DNA of 64,000 nt from Enterobacter sp. Ag1 (GTDB lineage Bacteria; Pseudomonadota; Gammaproteobacteria; Enterobacterales; Enterobacteriaceae), in the NCBI GenBank assembly GCA_000277545.1, contig AKXM01000060.1, positions 62,001 to 126,000 of the forward strand, in the 5' to 3' direction. The notes below the pieces were generated by a model that saw nothing but the letters and a program-made list of their open reading frames with translations, did not search any database and had not been told where the DNA came from. The translations under genes were made by a program, and so were the position numbers. Shown piece by piece: positions 52,980 through 63,570 of the stretch; the stretch's first letter is position 1; each line of letters opens with the position of its first letter.

Positions 52980-54572
52980 ATGCATCGCCGTAATTTTCTA
53001 AAATATACCGCGGCGCTGGGGGCTTTCAGCGCGCTGCCACTCTGGAGCCGTGCCGCGCTGGCGGCCGATCGTCCGGCGTTGCCTATCCCACCTTTGCTTG
53101 CCCCGGATGCCAAAAATAGCATTCGCCTCACCGTAAACGCAGGAAAGAGCGTTTTTGCCGGGAAATCTGCCACGACATGGGGCTATAACGGTGCTTTGCT
53201 TGGCCCGGCGTTAAAGTTAACGCAAGGGGAAGCGGTCACGGTCGATATCCATAATAACCTGGCAGAAGAAACCACGCTGCACTGGCATGGGCTTGAGGTC
53301 GGCGGCGAAGTCGATGGCGGCCCGCAGGGCGTTATCGCCGCCGGTGCAAAACGCAGCGTCACCTTTACGCCGCAGCAGCGTGCGGCGACCTGTTGGTTCC
53401 ACCCGCATCAGCATGGTAAAACCGGGCATCAGGTGGCCATGGGGCTTGGTGGCCTCGTATTGATTGAAGATAACGAAAGTGCCCAACTGATGCTGCCGAA
53501 GCAGTGGGGCATCGATGATATTCCGCTGATTATCCAGGATAAACGTTTCGGTAAGGACGGAGAAATTGACTACCAGCTGGACGTCATGAGCGCGGCCGTA
53601 GGCTGGTTTGGCGACACGCTGCTATGCAACGGCGCCGTTTATCCCCAGCACACCAATCCGCGCGGCTGGCTGCGCCTGCGTTTGCTTAACGGCTGTAATG
53701 CCCGCTCGTTGAACATTGCTGCCAGCGACAATCGCCCGCTCTATGTCATCGCCAGCGACGGCGGACTGCTGGCAGAGCCAGTCAAAGTCACGGAGCTGGA
53801 AATTCTGATGGGGGAACGGTTCGAGGTGCTGGTCGATACCCGTGACGGCAAGCCTTTTGATATTGTCACCCTGCCGGTGAAGCAAATGGGCATGACCGTG
53901 GCACCTTTCGACAAACCTGCCCCGGTGGTTCGCATTCAGCCGCTGATTATCGCAGCCTCTGGCACTTTGCCGGACAAACTGGTCAACGTACCTGCGCTCC
54001 CGTCGCTGGAAGGCGCAACTGAACGCTGGCTGCAACTGATGATGGATCCGATGCTCGACATGATGGGCATGCAGGCGCTGATGGATAAATATGGCATGCA
54101 GGCGATGGCGGGCATGTCGATGGACGGCCACGGTGATATGGGCGGTATGAGCCATGGCAGCATGAAGAACATGGACCACGGCAGCATGGGGAGGATGAAT
54201 CACGGCGGTATGAGCCACGGCTTTGATTTCCACAATGCCAACAAAATCAACGGCAAAGCTTTCGATATGGCAACCCCGGCGTTTGCTGCACAAAAAGGGA
54301 AATACGAGAAGTGGACGATATCCGGGGAAGGCGACATGATGCTGCACCCTTTCCATATTCACGGCACCCAGTTCCGTATCCTGTCCGAAAACGGCAAACC
54401 GGTGGCGGCGCATCGTCAGGGCTGGAAAGACACGGTGAAGGTGGAAGGTGCGCGCAGCGAAGTGCTGGTGAAATTCGATCATGCTGCACCAAAGGAAGCG
54501 GCCTATATGGCGCACTGTCATCTGCTGGAGCATGAAGATACCGGAATGATGCTTGGTTTTACCGTCGCATAA
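52980..54572 (+). CDS. cueO: periplasmic multicopper oxidase CueO
   Basis: Oxidises Cu(I) to Cu(II) in the periplasm for copper tolerance. It has 530 residues (E. coli 516). The Tat signal has RRNFLK near the N-terminus and ends about ALA at 28-30. Copper ligands lie in [24 protein letters not shown] and [14 protein letters not shown] Met/His-rich insert near residues 360-415 ([15 protein letters not shown] and more) covers the type 1 site and is longer than in E. coli. Convergent with gcd. Confidence 0.97.
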   Translation: MHRRNFLKYTAALGAFSALPLWSRAALAADRPALPIPPLLAPDAKNSIRLTVNAGKSVFAGKSATTWGYNGALLGPALKLTQGEAVTVDIHNNLAEETTLHWHGLEVGGEVDGGPQGVIAAGAKRSVTFTPQQRAATCWFHPHQHGKTGHQVAMGLGGLVLIEDNESAQLMLPKQWGIDDIPLIIQDKRFGKDGEIDYQLDVMSAAVGWFGDTLLCNGAVYPQHTNPRGWLRLRLLNGCNARSLNIAASDNRPLYVIASDGGLLAEPVKVTELEILMGERFEVLVDTRDGKPFDIVTLPVKQMGMTVAPFDKPAPVVRIQPLIIAASGTLPDKLVNVPALPSLEGATERWLQLMMDPMLDMMGMQALMDKYGMQAMAGMSMDGHGDMGGMSHGSMKNMDHGSMGRMNHGGMSHGFDFHNANKINGKAFDMATPAFAAQKGKYEKWTISGEGDMMLHPFHIHGTQFRILSENGKPVAAHRQGWKDTVKVEGARSEVLVKFDHAAPKEAAYMAHCHLLEHEDTGMMLGFTVA

Positions 54573-54580
54573 AAGAAAGA

Positions 54581-54602
54581 GCGGGTGGCCTAAGCCACCC
54601 GC
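54581..54602. terminator. bidirectional terminator between cueO and gcd
   Basis: GCGGGTGGC pairs perfectly with GCCACCCGC around CTAA, with T-rich sequence on both sides. It serves the convergent genes. Confidence 0.85.
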
Positions 54603-54608
54603 AATGTT

Positions 54609-57014
54609 TTATTTTGCGTCGTCCGGCAGAGCGTACGCCACAATATAATCCCCCATCTTCGTGCCGAAGGAACCGTGGCCACCTGCGGAAATCACCACAT
54701 ACTGCTTACCGTTCACTTCATACGTCATCGGCGTAGCCTGTCCACCGGCTGGCAGACGCGCTTCCCACAGCTGTTTCCCGTCACGCATATCAAACGCGCG
54801 CAGGTAGTTATCTGCGGTAGCACCAATGAACATCACGTTACCGGCGGTGGAGATCGGGCCACCCAGCATCGGCATCCCCATGCGGAATTTCATCGGAATA
54901 CCGGTTGGGAACGGCATGCTGTCTTCCACGGTACCAATACGTTTCTTCCAAACGATTTCGTTGGTTTTCAGGTCAACGCCAGAGATGTAGCCCCAGGCCG
55001 GCTGTTTACACGGCAGGCCGAACGGCGACAGGAATGGGTTCAGCGTGACGCCATACGGCACGCCGTACTGCGGCTGAACGCCGGATTCAGTGCCTGAGCT
55101 TTTCGCATCTTTTGGTGGTTCCATTGGGTTACCCGGCCCGCGTGGAATCAGCTTAGACACGAACGGCAGCGCCATTGGGTTGGTCATCGCGACCTGATTA
55201 TTTGGGTCAACGGAGATCCCGCCCCACTCGAACATGCCCAGGTTGCCCGGGAACACCAGCGTCCCCTTTTCGGAAGGCGGGGTAAAGATGCCTTCATAGC
55301 GCATGCTGTGGAACATCACGCGGCAGACCAACTGATCGAACATGGTCGCGCCCCACATATCCGCCCCGCTCAGATCTTTCTTCGGACGGAAGGTCAGCTC
55401 GGAGAATGGTTGGGTAGGGGAAACATGGTCGCCTTTGGCGGCACCCTGCGGAACAGGCTGCTCCGGGGCTGGCACCACTAATTTACCGTCGCGGCGGTCC
55501 AGAACAAAAATGTTGCCAGTTTTAGCCGGAGCGTACACCACCGGCACTTTGTTGCCGTTTTTGTCGGTGATATCCGCCAGCGTTGGCTGGGCAGGCATGT
55601 CCATATCCCACAGGTCGTGGTGGACGGTCTGATAGGACCAGGCCAGCTTACCGGTGGTGGCATTCAGCGCCACGATGCTGCTGGCGTAGCGTTCCTGCTC
55701 AGGCGTGCGGTTGCCGCCCCAGATGTCTGGCGTGGTCACGCCCATCGGCAGGTAAACCAGATCCAGTTTTGCATCATATGCCGCCGGAGCCCACGAGTTC
55801 GGCGAGTTCAGCGTGTAATGATGCTCGTCATCCGGGATAGCGTTTGGATCTTTCGCGCCAGGGTCAAACGCCCACAGCAGTTTACCGGTATTAACGTCAA
55901 AACCACGGATAACGCCGGAAGGCTCACGGGTAGAGAAGTTGTCGGTCACTGCCCCGGCAATCACAATCACCTTGTCGGTCACGATAGGCGGTGAAGTCGG
56001 CTCGTACATACCTGGCGTAGTCACCGGCTGGTTGGTCTGCAGGTTCAGAATACCTTTGTTTGCAAAGCTCTCACACAGCTTGCCGGTATCGGCGTTGAGC
56101 GCGAACAGGCGGCCATCGTTCACCGGCAGAAGGATGCGGCGAGGACAGTCGGCCACTACATCCGCAGGGGCGTTATCCGCGGTGGCTTCGTGGTAAGAAA
56201 CGCCACGGCAGGTCACGTGCTGGAACGAAGGGTCGGTATTTAACTGAGGGTCAAATTTCCACTTTTCTTTCCCGGTGGAGGCATCCAGTGCGAACAGCTG
56301 CTGGTGGGCGGTACACAGGTAAAGCATATCGCGGATTTTGATCGGGGTGACTTCGTTGGTGATTTCACCCGGGTCGGTAGCACGCTTCACGTCGCCGGTC
56401 TGGAAACGCCAGGCTTCCTTCAACTGGCCCACGTTCTGCGTGGTGATCTGCTTGAGCGGAGAGAAACGCTGCCCTTCCTGATTGCGGCCATAAGCTGGCC
56501 AGTCGGCATCAGGAATGGAAGACTCAGCGGTAGCTGCGGCATTATCCAGATTCAGCGTGCCGTTGATCTCTTGCGGGTCGTTAAAGCCCGCCCAGACCAG
56601 CACAACGGCGGTAATCAGCAGGGAAACCACCAGCGATGCTGCCGCGCCGCTTGCTGGAATCACCAGGCGGCGATACACAAACGGCAGCAGAAGCCAGACG
56701 CCGAAGAACACCAGCACGTCGCAGCGCGGCGTCAGCGCCCAGAAGTCGAAGCCGACTTCCCAGACGCCCCAGGCCATCGTACACAGCAGCAGGGCCGCGT
56801 AGAGCCAAAGCGCGGAGGCTTTGCTCTTCCACAGCAGCCAGGCGACGCCGAGCATCACCAGGCCGGCGATCGGGTAATACCACGACCCGCCTATAGCCAC
56901 TAACCATATCCCGCCAAAGAGTAAATAGAACCCGCAAAGTACAGCAAAGAGGGCCGAGAGGGTCACAAATAGTTGCGATCCGGTTTTATTTATTTTCACA
57001 ATTATCACACTCAT
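54609..57014 (-). CDS. gcd: PQQ-dependent membrane glucose dehydrogenase
   Basis: Oxidises glucose to gluconolactone in the periplasm and passes electrons to ubiquinone. The ATG at 57014 gives 801 residues; a GTG at 56999 would give 796, the E. coli length, and neither has a strong ribosome site. Five hydrophobic segments occupy about residues 10-140, then the eight-bladed PQQ propeller with WPAYGRNQEGQRFSPL and HVTCRGVSYHE. No PQQ synthesis genes are in this window, so activity depends on genes elsewhere or imported PQQ. Confidence 0.95.
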   Translation of the reverse strand: MSVIIVKINKTGSQLFVTLSALFAVLCGFYLLFGGIWLVAIGGSWYYPIAGLVMLGVAWLLWKSKASALWLYAALLLCTMAWGVWEVGFDFWALTPRCDVLVFFGVWLLLPFVYRRLVIPASGAAASLVVSLLITAVVLVWAGFNDPQEINGTLNLDNAAATAESSIPDADWPAYGRNQEGQRFSPLKQITTQNVGQLKEAWRFQTGDVKRATDPGEITNEVTPIKIRDMLYLCTAHQQLFALDASTGKEKWKFDPQLNTDPSFQHVTCRGVSYHEATADNAPADVVADCPRRILLPVNDGRLFALNADTGKLCESFANKGILNLQTNQPVTTPGMYEPTSPPIVTDKVIVIAGAVTDNFSTREPSGVIRGFDVNTGKLLWAFDPGAKDPNAIPDDEHHYTLNSPNSWAPAAYDAKLDLVYLPMGVTTPDIWGGNRTPEQERYASSIVALNATTGKLAWSYQTVHHDLWDMDMPAQPTLADITDKNGNKVPVVYAPAKTGNIFVLDRRDGKLVVPAPEQPVPQGAAKGDHVSPTQPFSELTFRPKKDLSGADMWGATMFDQLVCRVMFHSMRYEGIFTPPSEKGTLVFPGNLGMFEWGGISVDPNNQVAMTNPMALPFVSKLIPRGPGNPMEPPKDAKSSGTESGVQPQYGVPYGVTLNPFLSPFGLPCKQPAWGYISGVDLKTNEIVWKKRIGTVEDSMPFPTGIPMKFRMGMPMLGGPISTAGNVMFIGATADNYLRAFDMRDGKQLWEARLPAGGQATPMTYEVNGKQYVVISAGGHGSFGTKMGDYIVAYALPDDAK

Positions 57015-57195
57015 AAAGTTTTGATAGCATTTAATTATAGTTATTAACAAGTGTGATGGTTGTCACATTTATGGCTTTTTTTTGAAGTGGGGATGTGAAG
57101 GCGATTTGCTGGTATACTCCACGCCTCACTATTTTGTGTTGGCTGCAGGTGAACCAGCATTAAATGATTTGTTTTTAAATCATATGGTTAGAGAT

Positions 57196-57732
57196 ATGAA
57201 ACATACTGTTGAAGTGATGATCCCGGAAGCGGAGATCAAAGCCCGTGTCGCTGAACTGGGTCGTCAAATCACCGAACACTATCGCGACAGCGGCAGTGAC
57301 ATGGTGCTGGTGGGTCTGCTGCGTGGTTCATTTATGTTTATGGCGGATCTGTGCCGTGAAGTTCAGGTTTCCCATGAAGTCGATTTTATGACCGCTTCAA
57401 GCTACGGCAGCGGCATGTCCACCACTCGCGACGTGAAGATCCTGAAAGATCTGGACGAAGATATCCGTGGGAAAGATGTGCTGATCGTGGAAGATATCAT
57501 CGACTCCGGCAACACCCTGAGTAAAGTGCGCGAGATCCTGAGCCTGCGTGAACCAAAATCTCTGGCCATTTGTACGCTACTGGACAAGCCGACGCGCCGC
57601 GAAGTGAATGTTAACGTTGAATACGTTGGCTTCTCTATCCCAGACGAATTCGTCGTTGGCTACGGCATCGACTATGCCCAGCGCTATCGCCACCTGCCGT
57701 TCGTTGGCAAAGTGGTGATGCTGGACGAGTAA
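57196..57732 (+). CDS. hpt: hypoxanthine phosphoribosyltransferase
   Basis: Purine salvage of hypoxanthine (and guanine less well) to IMP or GMP. The start at [13 protein letters not shown] gives 178 residues, as in E. coli; an in-frame ATG four codons upstream and a frame open 38 codons back are less likely. The PRPP-binding motif [14 protein letters not shown] is intact, and [17 protein letters not shown] is the N-terminal loop. Single gene with a terminator. Confidence 0.96.
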   Translation: MKHTVEVMIPEAEIKARVAELGRQITEHYRDSGSDMVLVGLLRGSFMFMADLCREVQVSHEVDFMTASSYGSGMSTTRDVKILKDLDEDIRGKDVLIVEDIIDSGNTLSKVREILSLREPKSLAICTLLDKPTRREVNVNVEYVGFSIPDEFVVGYGIDYAQRYRHLPFVGKVVMLDE

Positions 57733-57751
57733 TCAATCGTCGTAAGCTAAC

Positions 57752-57778
57752 AAAAAAGGGCCTTAAAAGGCCCTTTTT
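57752..57778. terminator. hpt-can bidirectional terminator
   Basis: GGGCC and GGCCC pair around TTAAAA, flanked by A6 and T5, giving an extended stem between convergent hpt and can. Confidence 0.88.
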
Positions 57779-57798
57779 GCTATCCACATTTCACGGAA

Positions 57799-58479
57799 TT
57801 ATTGCGAAGCTGCGCGATTCCGGTGGCTATGGTGGGTATTCTTCAGGTTGGCTATGCCGCTGCGGTAGCCCTGCTCGAGTGACTCGCGGCTGGTGGCCGT
57901 CACTTCAAGGTCGCGCAGGCGCCCGTCGTGAATACCGTAGACCCAGCCGTGAACCGTGACTTTCTGGCCGCGTTTCCAGGCAGACTGCATGATGGTGGAA
58001 TGGCCGATGTTGTATACCTGCTCCATGACGTTCAATTCGCAGAGCGTGTCCATCCGCTGTTCCGGTGCCAGTTCCCCTAAGAGCGAACTATGCTTGAACC
58101 ACAGGTCGCGAATGTGCAGCAGCCAGTTGTTAATTAGGCCCAGCTCCGGGTTTTCTACCGCAGCCTGAACGCCGCCGCAGCCGTAGTGACCGCAGATAAT
58201 AATGTGCTCAACTTCAAGGACGTCTACAGCGTACTGCACAACGGAAAGGCAATTCAGATCGGTATGAACAACGAGGTTTGCCACGTTACGGTGAACAAAG
58301 AGTTCGCCTGGCTCCAGGCCGGTAAGTCGTTCGGCGGGAACACGGCTGTCGGAGCAGCCAATCCAGAGAAAGCGAGGTTTTTGTGCCTGGGCAAGTCTTT
58401 CGAAGAAACCGGGGTCTTCCTCAACCAGCATTTTTGACCAAAGTTCATTATTGCTGATAAGGGAATCAATGTCTTTCAT
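57799..58479 (-). CDS. can: beta-class carbonic anhydrase
   Basis: Interconverts CO2 and bicarbonate, supplying bicarbonate for growth in air. It has 226 residues, six more than E. coli, with the extra residues at the C-terminal tail. Zinc ligands are C42, D44, H98 and C101 (GCSDSR and CGHYGCGG), with R46 pairing the aspartate. Single gene divergent from yadG. Confidence 0.97.
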   Translation of the reverse strand: MKDIDSLISNNELWSKMLVEEDPGFFERLAQAQKPRFLWIGCSDSRVPAERLTGLEPGELFVHRNVANLVVHTDLNCLSVVQYAVDVLEVEHIIICGHYGCGGVQAAVENPELGLINNWLLHIRDLWFKHSSLLGELAPEQRMDTLCELNVMEQVYNIGHSTIMQSAWKRGQKVTVHGWVYGIHDGRLRDLEVTATSRESLEQGYRSGIANLKNTHHSHRNRAASQ

Positions 58480-58576
58480 GTGAGGTTAACGCCTGTCACC
58501 CGAGAAGTGCGATGGGGTAATATAGGGTAACTCAACGAATTTTCAAACAAGTACCGAATAAGGTAAGCGAATATCC

Positions 58577-59503
58577 ATGACAATTGCATTGGAACTGGAA
58601 CAGTTAACGAAAACCTATCCCGGTGGCGTCCAGGCGCTACGTGGCATAGATCTTCGCGTTGAAGCGGGTGATTTCTATGCGCTGCTCGGCCCTAACGGTG
58701 CGGGAAAATCCACCACTATCGGCATTATCAGTTCGTTGGTGAATAAAACCTCCGGCCGCGTGCGGGTGTTTGGCTACGATCTGCAAAAAGACGTGGTCAA
58801 CGCCAAACGCCAGCTTGGCCTGGTTCCCCAGGAATTCAACTTCAACCCGTTTGAAACGGTGCAGCAGATCGTCGTGCACCAGGCTGGCTACTACGGCGTT
58901 GAGCGCAGCGAAGCGATAGCACGCAGCGAAAAGTATTTAAAACAGCTCGATCTGTGGGAAAAACGCAACGAACGTGCGCGGATGTTATCGGGAGGGATGA
59001 AGCGTCGCCTGATGATTGCCCGTGCGTTAATGCACGAACCTAAGTTGCTGATTCTGGACGAGCCTACTGCCGGCGTAGACATCGAGCTGCGCCGCTCTAT
59101 GTGGGGCTTCCTGAAAGATCTCAACGACAAAGGCACTACCATTATTCTGACTACTCACTATCTGGAAGAAGCCGAAATGCTGTGCCGCAACATCGGCATT
59201 ATCCAGCGTGGTGAATTGGTAGAGAACACCTCGATGAAATCGCTGCTTTCCAAGCTGAAATCAGAAACCTTCATCCTGGATCTGGCCCCTAAAAGTCCAC
59301 TGCCTAAGCTCGACGGTTACCAGTATCGGCTGGTGGACACGTCCACGCTGGAAGTCGAAGTTTTGCGTGAACAGGGGATTAACAGCGTGTTCAGCCAGCT
59401 AAGCGCGCAGGGGATTCAGGTACAGAGTATGCGTAACAAAGCTAACCGTCTCGAAGAGTTGTTCGTGACGCTGGTAAACGGTAAACAAGGGGATCAGGCA
59501 TGA
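58577..59503 (+). CDS. yadG: ABC transporter ATP-binding protein YadG
   Basis: ATPase of an ABC-2 type exporter whose substrate is unknown. It has 308 residues. Walker A GPNGAGKST starts at 38, the signature is LSGGMKRRL, Walker B is LLILDEPTAG, and the switch histidine lies in TTHYLEEAE. The C-terminal extension resembles drug and polysaccharide exporters. Overlaps yadH by four bases (ATGA). Confidence 0.95.
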   Translation: MTIALELEQLTKTYPGGVQALRGIDLRVEAGDFYALLGPNGAGKSTTIGIISSLVNKTSGRVRVFGYDLQKDVVNAKRQLGLVPQEFNFNPFETVQQIVVHQAGYYGVERSEAIARSEKYLKQLDLWEKRNERARMLSGGMKRRLMIARALMHEPKLLILDEPTAGVDIELRRSMWGFLKDLNDKGTTIILTTHYLEEAEMLCRNIGIIQRGELVENTSMKSLLSKLKSETFILDLAPKSPLPKLDGYQYRLVDTSTLEVEVLREQGINSVFSQLSAQGIQVQSMRNKANRLEELFVTLVNGKQGDQA

Positions 59504-60270
59504 TGCAGCTGTACTGGGTGGCGCTGAAAAGCATCTGGACCAAAGAAGTTCACCGCTTCGCCCGTATCTGGATCCAGACCCTGGTTCCGCCGGTCATCAC
59601 CATGACCCTGTATTTCATTATCTTTGGTAACCTGATTGGCTCGCGTATCGGCGAAATGCACGGCTTCACCTATATGCAGTTCATCGTGCCGGGCCTGATC
59701 ATGATGGCGGTGATCACCAACGCCTACGCCAACGTCGCTTCCTCATTCTTCAGCGCGAAGTTCCAGCGCAATATCGAAGAGCTGCTGGTGGCACCTGTAC
59801 CCACGCACGTGATCATCGCGGGCTATGTTGGTGGCGGCGTCGCGCGCGGTCTGTGCGTGGGGATCCTGGTCACGGCGGTGTCGCTGTTCTTCGTCCCGTT
59901 CCAGGTGCATTCATGGCTGTTCGTGGCGTTGACGCTGGTACTGACGGCTATTCTGTTCTCGCTGGCCGGTCTGCTGAACGCTGTCTTTGCCAAAACGTTC
60001 GATGATATCAGTCTGATCCCGACCTTCGTGCTGACGCCGCTGACCTATCTGGGTGGGGTGTTTTACTCCCTGACCCTGCTGCCTCCGTTCTGGCAGGCGC
60101 TCTCGCACCTGAACCCCATCGTCTACATGATTAGCGGCTTCCGTTTTGGTTTCCTGGGCATTACCGATGTGCCATTGGTGACCACCGTAGGTGTGCTGGC
60201 AATCTTTATCGTCGTGTTTTACTTGTTGTGCTGGTATCTCATCCAGCGCGGTCGCGGGCTCCGGACCTAA
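59500..60270 (+). CDS. yadH: ABC-2 type permease YadH
   Basis: Membrane partner of YadG, 256 residues with about six transmembrane helices. The ABC-2 signature region LTPLTYLGGVFYSLTLLPP followed by NPIVYMISGFRFGFLG is present. Two tandem ATG codons start the gene; the first overlaps the yadG stop. The exported substrate is not known from sequence. Confidence 0.95.
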   Translation: MMQLYWVALKSIWTKEVHRFARIWIQTLVPPVITMTLYFIIFGNLIGSRIGEMHGFTYMQFIVPGLIMMAVITNAYANVASSFFSAKFQRNIEELLVAPVPTHVIIAGYVGGGVARGLCVGILVTAVSLFFVPFQVHSWLFVALTLVLTAILFSLAGLLNAVFAKTFDDISLIPTFVLTPLTYLGGVFYSLTLLPPFWQALSHLNPIVYMISGFRFGFLGITDVPLVTTVGVLAIFIVVFYLLCWYLIQRGRGLRT

Positions 60271-60282
60271 TAGTTCCTGATT

Positions 60283-60307
60283 AAATCCCCCTCTTTAGGG
60301 GGATTTT
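60283..60307 (+). terminator. yadGH terminator
   Basis: AAATCCCCC pairs with GGGGGATTT across TCTTTA and ends in a T run, 12 bases after the yadH stop. Confidence 0.88.
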
Positions 60308-60385
60308 CTTACGCCAAATTGATACGCATCAGGCTACTTATTCAGCGTTCTGGCACACTGTCGCTCCATAAACAGGAGAGACTTT

Positions 60386-60817
60386 ATGCTTGGCTGGGTC
60401 ATTGCCGGACACGACGACTACGCACAAAAGATACTGGATGCTCTCGAGCAGCGCTTTGGGCCGCAGCCTCAGTGCTGTGCGGTGAATTTCTGGCACGGGT
60501 TAAGCACCAATATGCTGAGCCGGATGATGTGCGATGCTCTTCACCACTGCGATTCGGGCGACGGCGTTATCTTTCTGACCGATCTCACCGGGGCGGAACC
60601 TTACCGGGCAGCGGCATTGATGAACCATAAGCATGAGCATTGCGAAGTTATCGCCGGGGTAACGCTGCCGCTGCTTTTAGCGATGCGTGAGCAGCGGGAA
60701 AATATCTCCAGCGAAGCCTTTCGGCAGCTTATTGTGGAACAGGGCGGGGAGGCGGTGACCAGCCTTTGGCATCAGCAGCAAAAGAACCCGCCGTTTGTAT
60801 TGCTGCACAATTATTAA
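60386..60817 (+). CDS. yadI: PTS EIIA-mannose family protein YadI
   Basis: Resembles the EIIA domain of mannose-type phosphotransferase transporters; 143 residues (E. coli 146). The expected phosphorylatable histidine is H9 in WVIAGHDDYAQ. No EIIB, EIIC or EIID genes lie nearby, so it is an orphan whose partner is unknown. The family end WHQQQKNPPFVL is conserved. A GGAGAG ribosome site precedes the ATG. Confidence 0.9.
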   Translation: MLGWVIAGHDDYAQKILDALEQRFGPQPQCCAVNFWHGLSTNMLSRMMCDALHHCDSGDGVIFLTDLTGAEPYRAAALMNHKHEHCEVIAGVTLPLLLAMREQRENISSEAFRQLIVEQGGEAVTSLWHQQQKNPPFVLLHNY

Positions 60818-60908
60818 GGGTATGTATCTATTGAGGTTGGTATTCCTCTGTCTTTTGCTAAACTAATGACTTCCTTCCGTCTTTCCGACAAAAACTGACT
60901 AATTTGCC

Positions 60909-62159
60909 ATGTTAACTCGCCTTGTTTATTGCGTCATGCTGGTCATCAGCATCGGAACTGCTCAGGCTAGCCTGCTCAGTAGCCATGACACTCCCGCCCA
61001 ATATATGCAAACCACCGAAGATGCCGATATCTGGGCGCAGGTGGGTGATAATGTGATTTCCGTCGGCCGTATCGGCCAGGGGCAAATCCTGGCGGTGGTG
61101 CCGACGGCCGCAGATTACTACGAGTTTAATTTCGGCTTCGGTACCGGGTTTATCGACAAGGCGCATCTTGGCCCGGTAAAAGGCAAGCAGCGAGTGGAAG
61201 ACCGGCTGGGGGATCTCAACAATCCGTTGAGTAACCAAAACTTGATCACCTTCCGCGACGTGGCTATCTATAGCGAGCCGGCCACCTCGTCAGCGGTGTT
61301 CGGCACGCTGGCAGATAACCTGCGTTACCCAATCATCGGCAAGCTCAAAGATCGCCTGAACCAGACCTGGTACCAAATTCGCATTGGCAATCGCCTGGGC
61401 TACATCAGCAGCCTGGACGCGCAGCCGGATAACGGCATTCCGGTTCTGACCTATCACCACATTCTGCGTGATGAGGAAAATACGCGTTTCCGCCATACGT
61501 CGACGACCACCTCGGTGGTTGCGTTCAGCAACCAGATGACCTGGCTGCGTGACATGGGCTACACCACGCTGACGATGTATCAGCTGGAAGGTTATCTGCG
61601 TAACCGTATGAATCTCCCGGCTCGCTCGGTGGTGATAACCTTTGATGACGGGTTGAAATCAGTCTACCGCTACGCGTTCCCGATTCTGAAACAGTACGGC
61701 TTTAAAGCGACGGCTTACATTATCTCGTCGCGCATTAAGCGTCATCCACAGCCGTGGAATCCAAAGTCTCTGCAGTTTATGAGTATTTCTGAGCTGGAGG
61801 CGATTCAAAGCGTGTTCGATATTCAGTCGCACACGCATTTCCTGCATCGCGTGGATAACTACCGCCGCCCGATTCTTCTGAGCCGTAGCTACCACAATAT
61901 CCTGTTTGATTTTGAGCACTCGCGCCGTGCGCTGTCGCAGTTCAATCCGCACGTGCTTTATCTCTCTTATCCGTTTGGCGGCTATAACGATATTGCGGTA
62001 AAAGCGGCGAACGATGCAGGATTCCATATGGCGGTAACCACGGTGCGTGGGAAGGTGAAACCGGGCGACAACCCGTTCTTGCTGAAGCGGCTTTATATTA
62101 TGAGGACGGATTCTCTGGAGACGATGTCGAGGACGATTACCAATCAGCCTGAATCGTGA
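60909..62159 (+). CDS. yadE: exported polysaccharide deacetylase family protein YadE
   Basis: Putative periplasmic NodB-family deacetylase of 416 residues with no proven substrate. A signal peptide covers residues 1-20 and is probably cut after AQA. An SH3-like region around 30-170 precedes the NodB domain, which has the metal motifs TFDDG and SHTHF and the barrel motif YPFGGYND. A NodB-like domain behind an SH3-like module could act on wall glycans, but this is inference. Converges with panD across a REP-like repeat. Confidence 0.92.
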   Translation: MLTRLVYCVMLVISIGTAQASLLSSHDTPAQYMQTTEDADIWAQVGDNVISVGRIGQGQILAVVPTAADYYEFNFGFGTGFIDKAHLGPVKGKQRVEDRLGDLNNPLSNQNLITFRDVAIYSEPATSSAVFGTLADNLRYPIIGKLKDRLNQTWYQIRIGNRLGYISSLDAQPDNGIPVLTYHHILRDEENTRFRHTSTTTSVVAFSNQMTWLRDMGYTTLTMYQLEGYLRNRMNLPARSVVITFDDGLKSVYRYAFPILKQYGFKATAYIISSRIKRHPQPWNPKSLQFMSISELEAIQSVFDIQSHTHFLHRVDNYRRPILLSRSYHNILFDFEHSRRALSQFNPHVLYLSYPFGGYNDIAVKAANDAGFHMAVTTVRGKVKPGDNPFLLKRLYIMRTDSLETMSRTITNQPES

Positions 62160-62188
62160 GTACGTGAGCTAAACTGGGGTTGTTCGAT

Positions 62189-62226
62189 CCCTCTCCCGCG
62201 TGGGGAGAGGGTTAGGGCGAGGGCGG
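62189..62226. repeat. REP-like palindromic repeat, copy 2
   Basis: CCCTCTCCC and GGGAGAGGG form a 9-bp stem with a five-base loop, followed by TTAGGGCGAGGGCGG. It shares the core of the repeat after acnB. It lies between convergent yadE and panD, four bases before the panD stop. Confidence 0.75.
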
Positions 62227-62229
62227 TTG

Positions 62230-62610
62230 TTACGCGACCTGAACCGGCACGGCTTTTGCGAGACGCTTCATCTCATTCTCACCGTCAAAGTAGGCCACTT
62301 TTGGCTGCCAGCTGCGCGCCTGCTCATCTGGCATAGTAACGTAGCTGGCGATAATCAGGATGTCACCGACGTCGGCGCAGTGTGCCGCCGCACCGTTAAC
62401 GGAGATGATTTTAGAGCCACGTTCACCGGCGATAGCGTAGGTAGAAAAACGCTTCCCGTTGGTGACGTTGTAGATGTCGATGGCTTCATATTCCAGAATG
62501 CCTGCCGCCTCAAGGAAGTCCTGATCGATGGCGCAGGAGCCTTCGTAATGCAAGTCCGCCTGAGTCACTTTGACGCGGTGTAACTTGCCTTGCAGCATGG
62601 TGCGAATCAT
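62230..62610 (-). CDS. panD: aspartate 1-decarboxylase
   Basis: Makes beta-alanine for pantothenate. It has 126 residues, as in E. coli, and is made as a proenzyme that cleaves between G24 and S25 (HYEGSCAID) to create the pyruvoyl cofactor; both residues are present. Substrate residues K9 and NGAAAH are conserved. Separated from panC by a minus-strand terminator, so it should have its own promoter. Confidence 0.97.
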   Translation of the reverse strand: MIRTMLQGKLHRVKVTQADLHYEGSCAIDQDFLEAAGILEYEAIDIYNVTNGKRFSTYAIAGERGSKIISVNGAAAHCADVGDILIIASYVTMPDEQARSWQPKVAYFDGENEMKRLAKAVPVQVA

Positions 62611-62636
62611 AAACTTGAACCTTTGTTACTGGGCTT

Positions 62637-62660
62637 AAAAAGCGCGGATATCACCCGCGC
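62637..62660 (-). terminator. panBC terminator
   Basis: On the minus strand GCGCGG and CCGCGC enclose a seven-base loop and are followed by five T. It lies 43 bases after panC and isolates panD. Confidence 0.8.
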
Positions 62661-62702
62661 CGTGGATATTCGAGGCAGTATTGCCCTTTTTATTTAGGCT
62701 GT

Positions 62703-63557
62703 CTACTGCGCCAGATCGACGGTGACGTTATCAATCAGTCGGGCCTGACCGAGCCAGGCCGCCATCAGGATCACCGCACGTTTGCTTTCCGCTGACAGCT
62801 CCAGCAAAGTGTCCGCATCGCGGATTTGCAGGTCATCAGAACGGAAACCTTTTTCGTTCAGTTCTGTGGCCGCGAGGATCAGCATCTCTTCGGTATCACG
62901 GTCGCCTCCGCTCAGTTTTTCCGCCAGGCCGTTCATGACCTTGCTCAATCCCGGGGCGATTTTACGCTGCTCTGCAGTCAGGTAGCCATTACGTGAGCTG
63001 AGCGCCAGGCCGTCTTTAGCGCGCACGGTTGGTACGCCAATAATCTCAATGTCGTAGCCCATATCGGCGACCATTTTGCGGATCAGCGCTAGCTGCTGAT
63101 AATCCTTTTGGCCAAAGCAGGCAACGTCGGGCTGAACGAGGTTGAACAGTTTGCTGACAATGGTGGAAACACCACGGAAATGCCCTGGGCGGCTGGCGCC
63201 TTCCAGCATGGTGGAGATGCCCGGCACATCCACAAATGTCTGTGTGTCGAGGCCCTGAGGGTAAACGTCAACCGGCGCCGGGGCAAAGACCATATCCACC
63301 TTGCGGCGGTTCAGCTTTTCGCAATCTTCCTGCAGGGTGCGCGGGTAGCGGGCTAAGTCGTCCGGTCTGTCAAACTGCATCGGGTTCACGAAAATACTGA
63401 CCACGACCACATCAGCCACGGCTTTGGCTTCTTCCACCAGCGTCATGTGCCCATCGTGCAGGTTGCCCATGGTCGGCACCAGGGCGATGCGTTTTCCTTC
63501 CTGGCGCCAGCGGCGAATCTGCTGACGCAGCAGCGGTAACGTTTCGATAATCAGCAC
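62703..63557 (-). CDS. panC: pantothenate synthetase
   Basis: ATP-dependent condensation of pantoate with beta-alanine. It has 284 residues (E. coli 283). The nucleotide-binding MGNLHDGH motif is at 30-37, and [27 protein letters not shown] mark the active site. Its ATG is 13 bases after the panB stop. E. coli has yadD between panC and panD; here the gap is too short for it. Confidence 0.97.
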   Translation of the reverse strand: MLIIETLPLLRQQIRRWRQEGKRIALVPTMGNLHDGHMTLVEEAKAVADVVVVSIFVNPMQFDRPDDLARYPRTLQEDCEKLNRRKVDMVFAPAPVDVYPQGLDTQTFVDVPGISTMLEGASRPGHFRGVSTIVSKLFNLVQPDVACFGQKDYQQLALIRKMVADMGYDIEIIGVPTVRAKDGLALSSRNGYLTAEQRKIAPGLSKVMNGLAEKLSGGDRDTEEMLILAATELNEKGFRSDDLQIRDADTLLELSAESKRAVILMAAWLGQARLIDNVTVDLAQ

Positions 63558-63570
63558 AACCTATCTCCTG

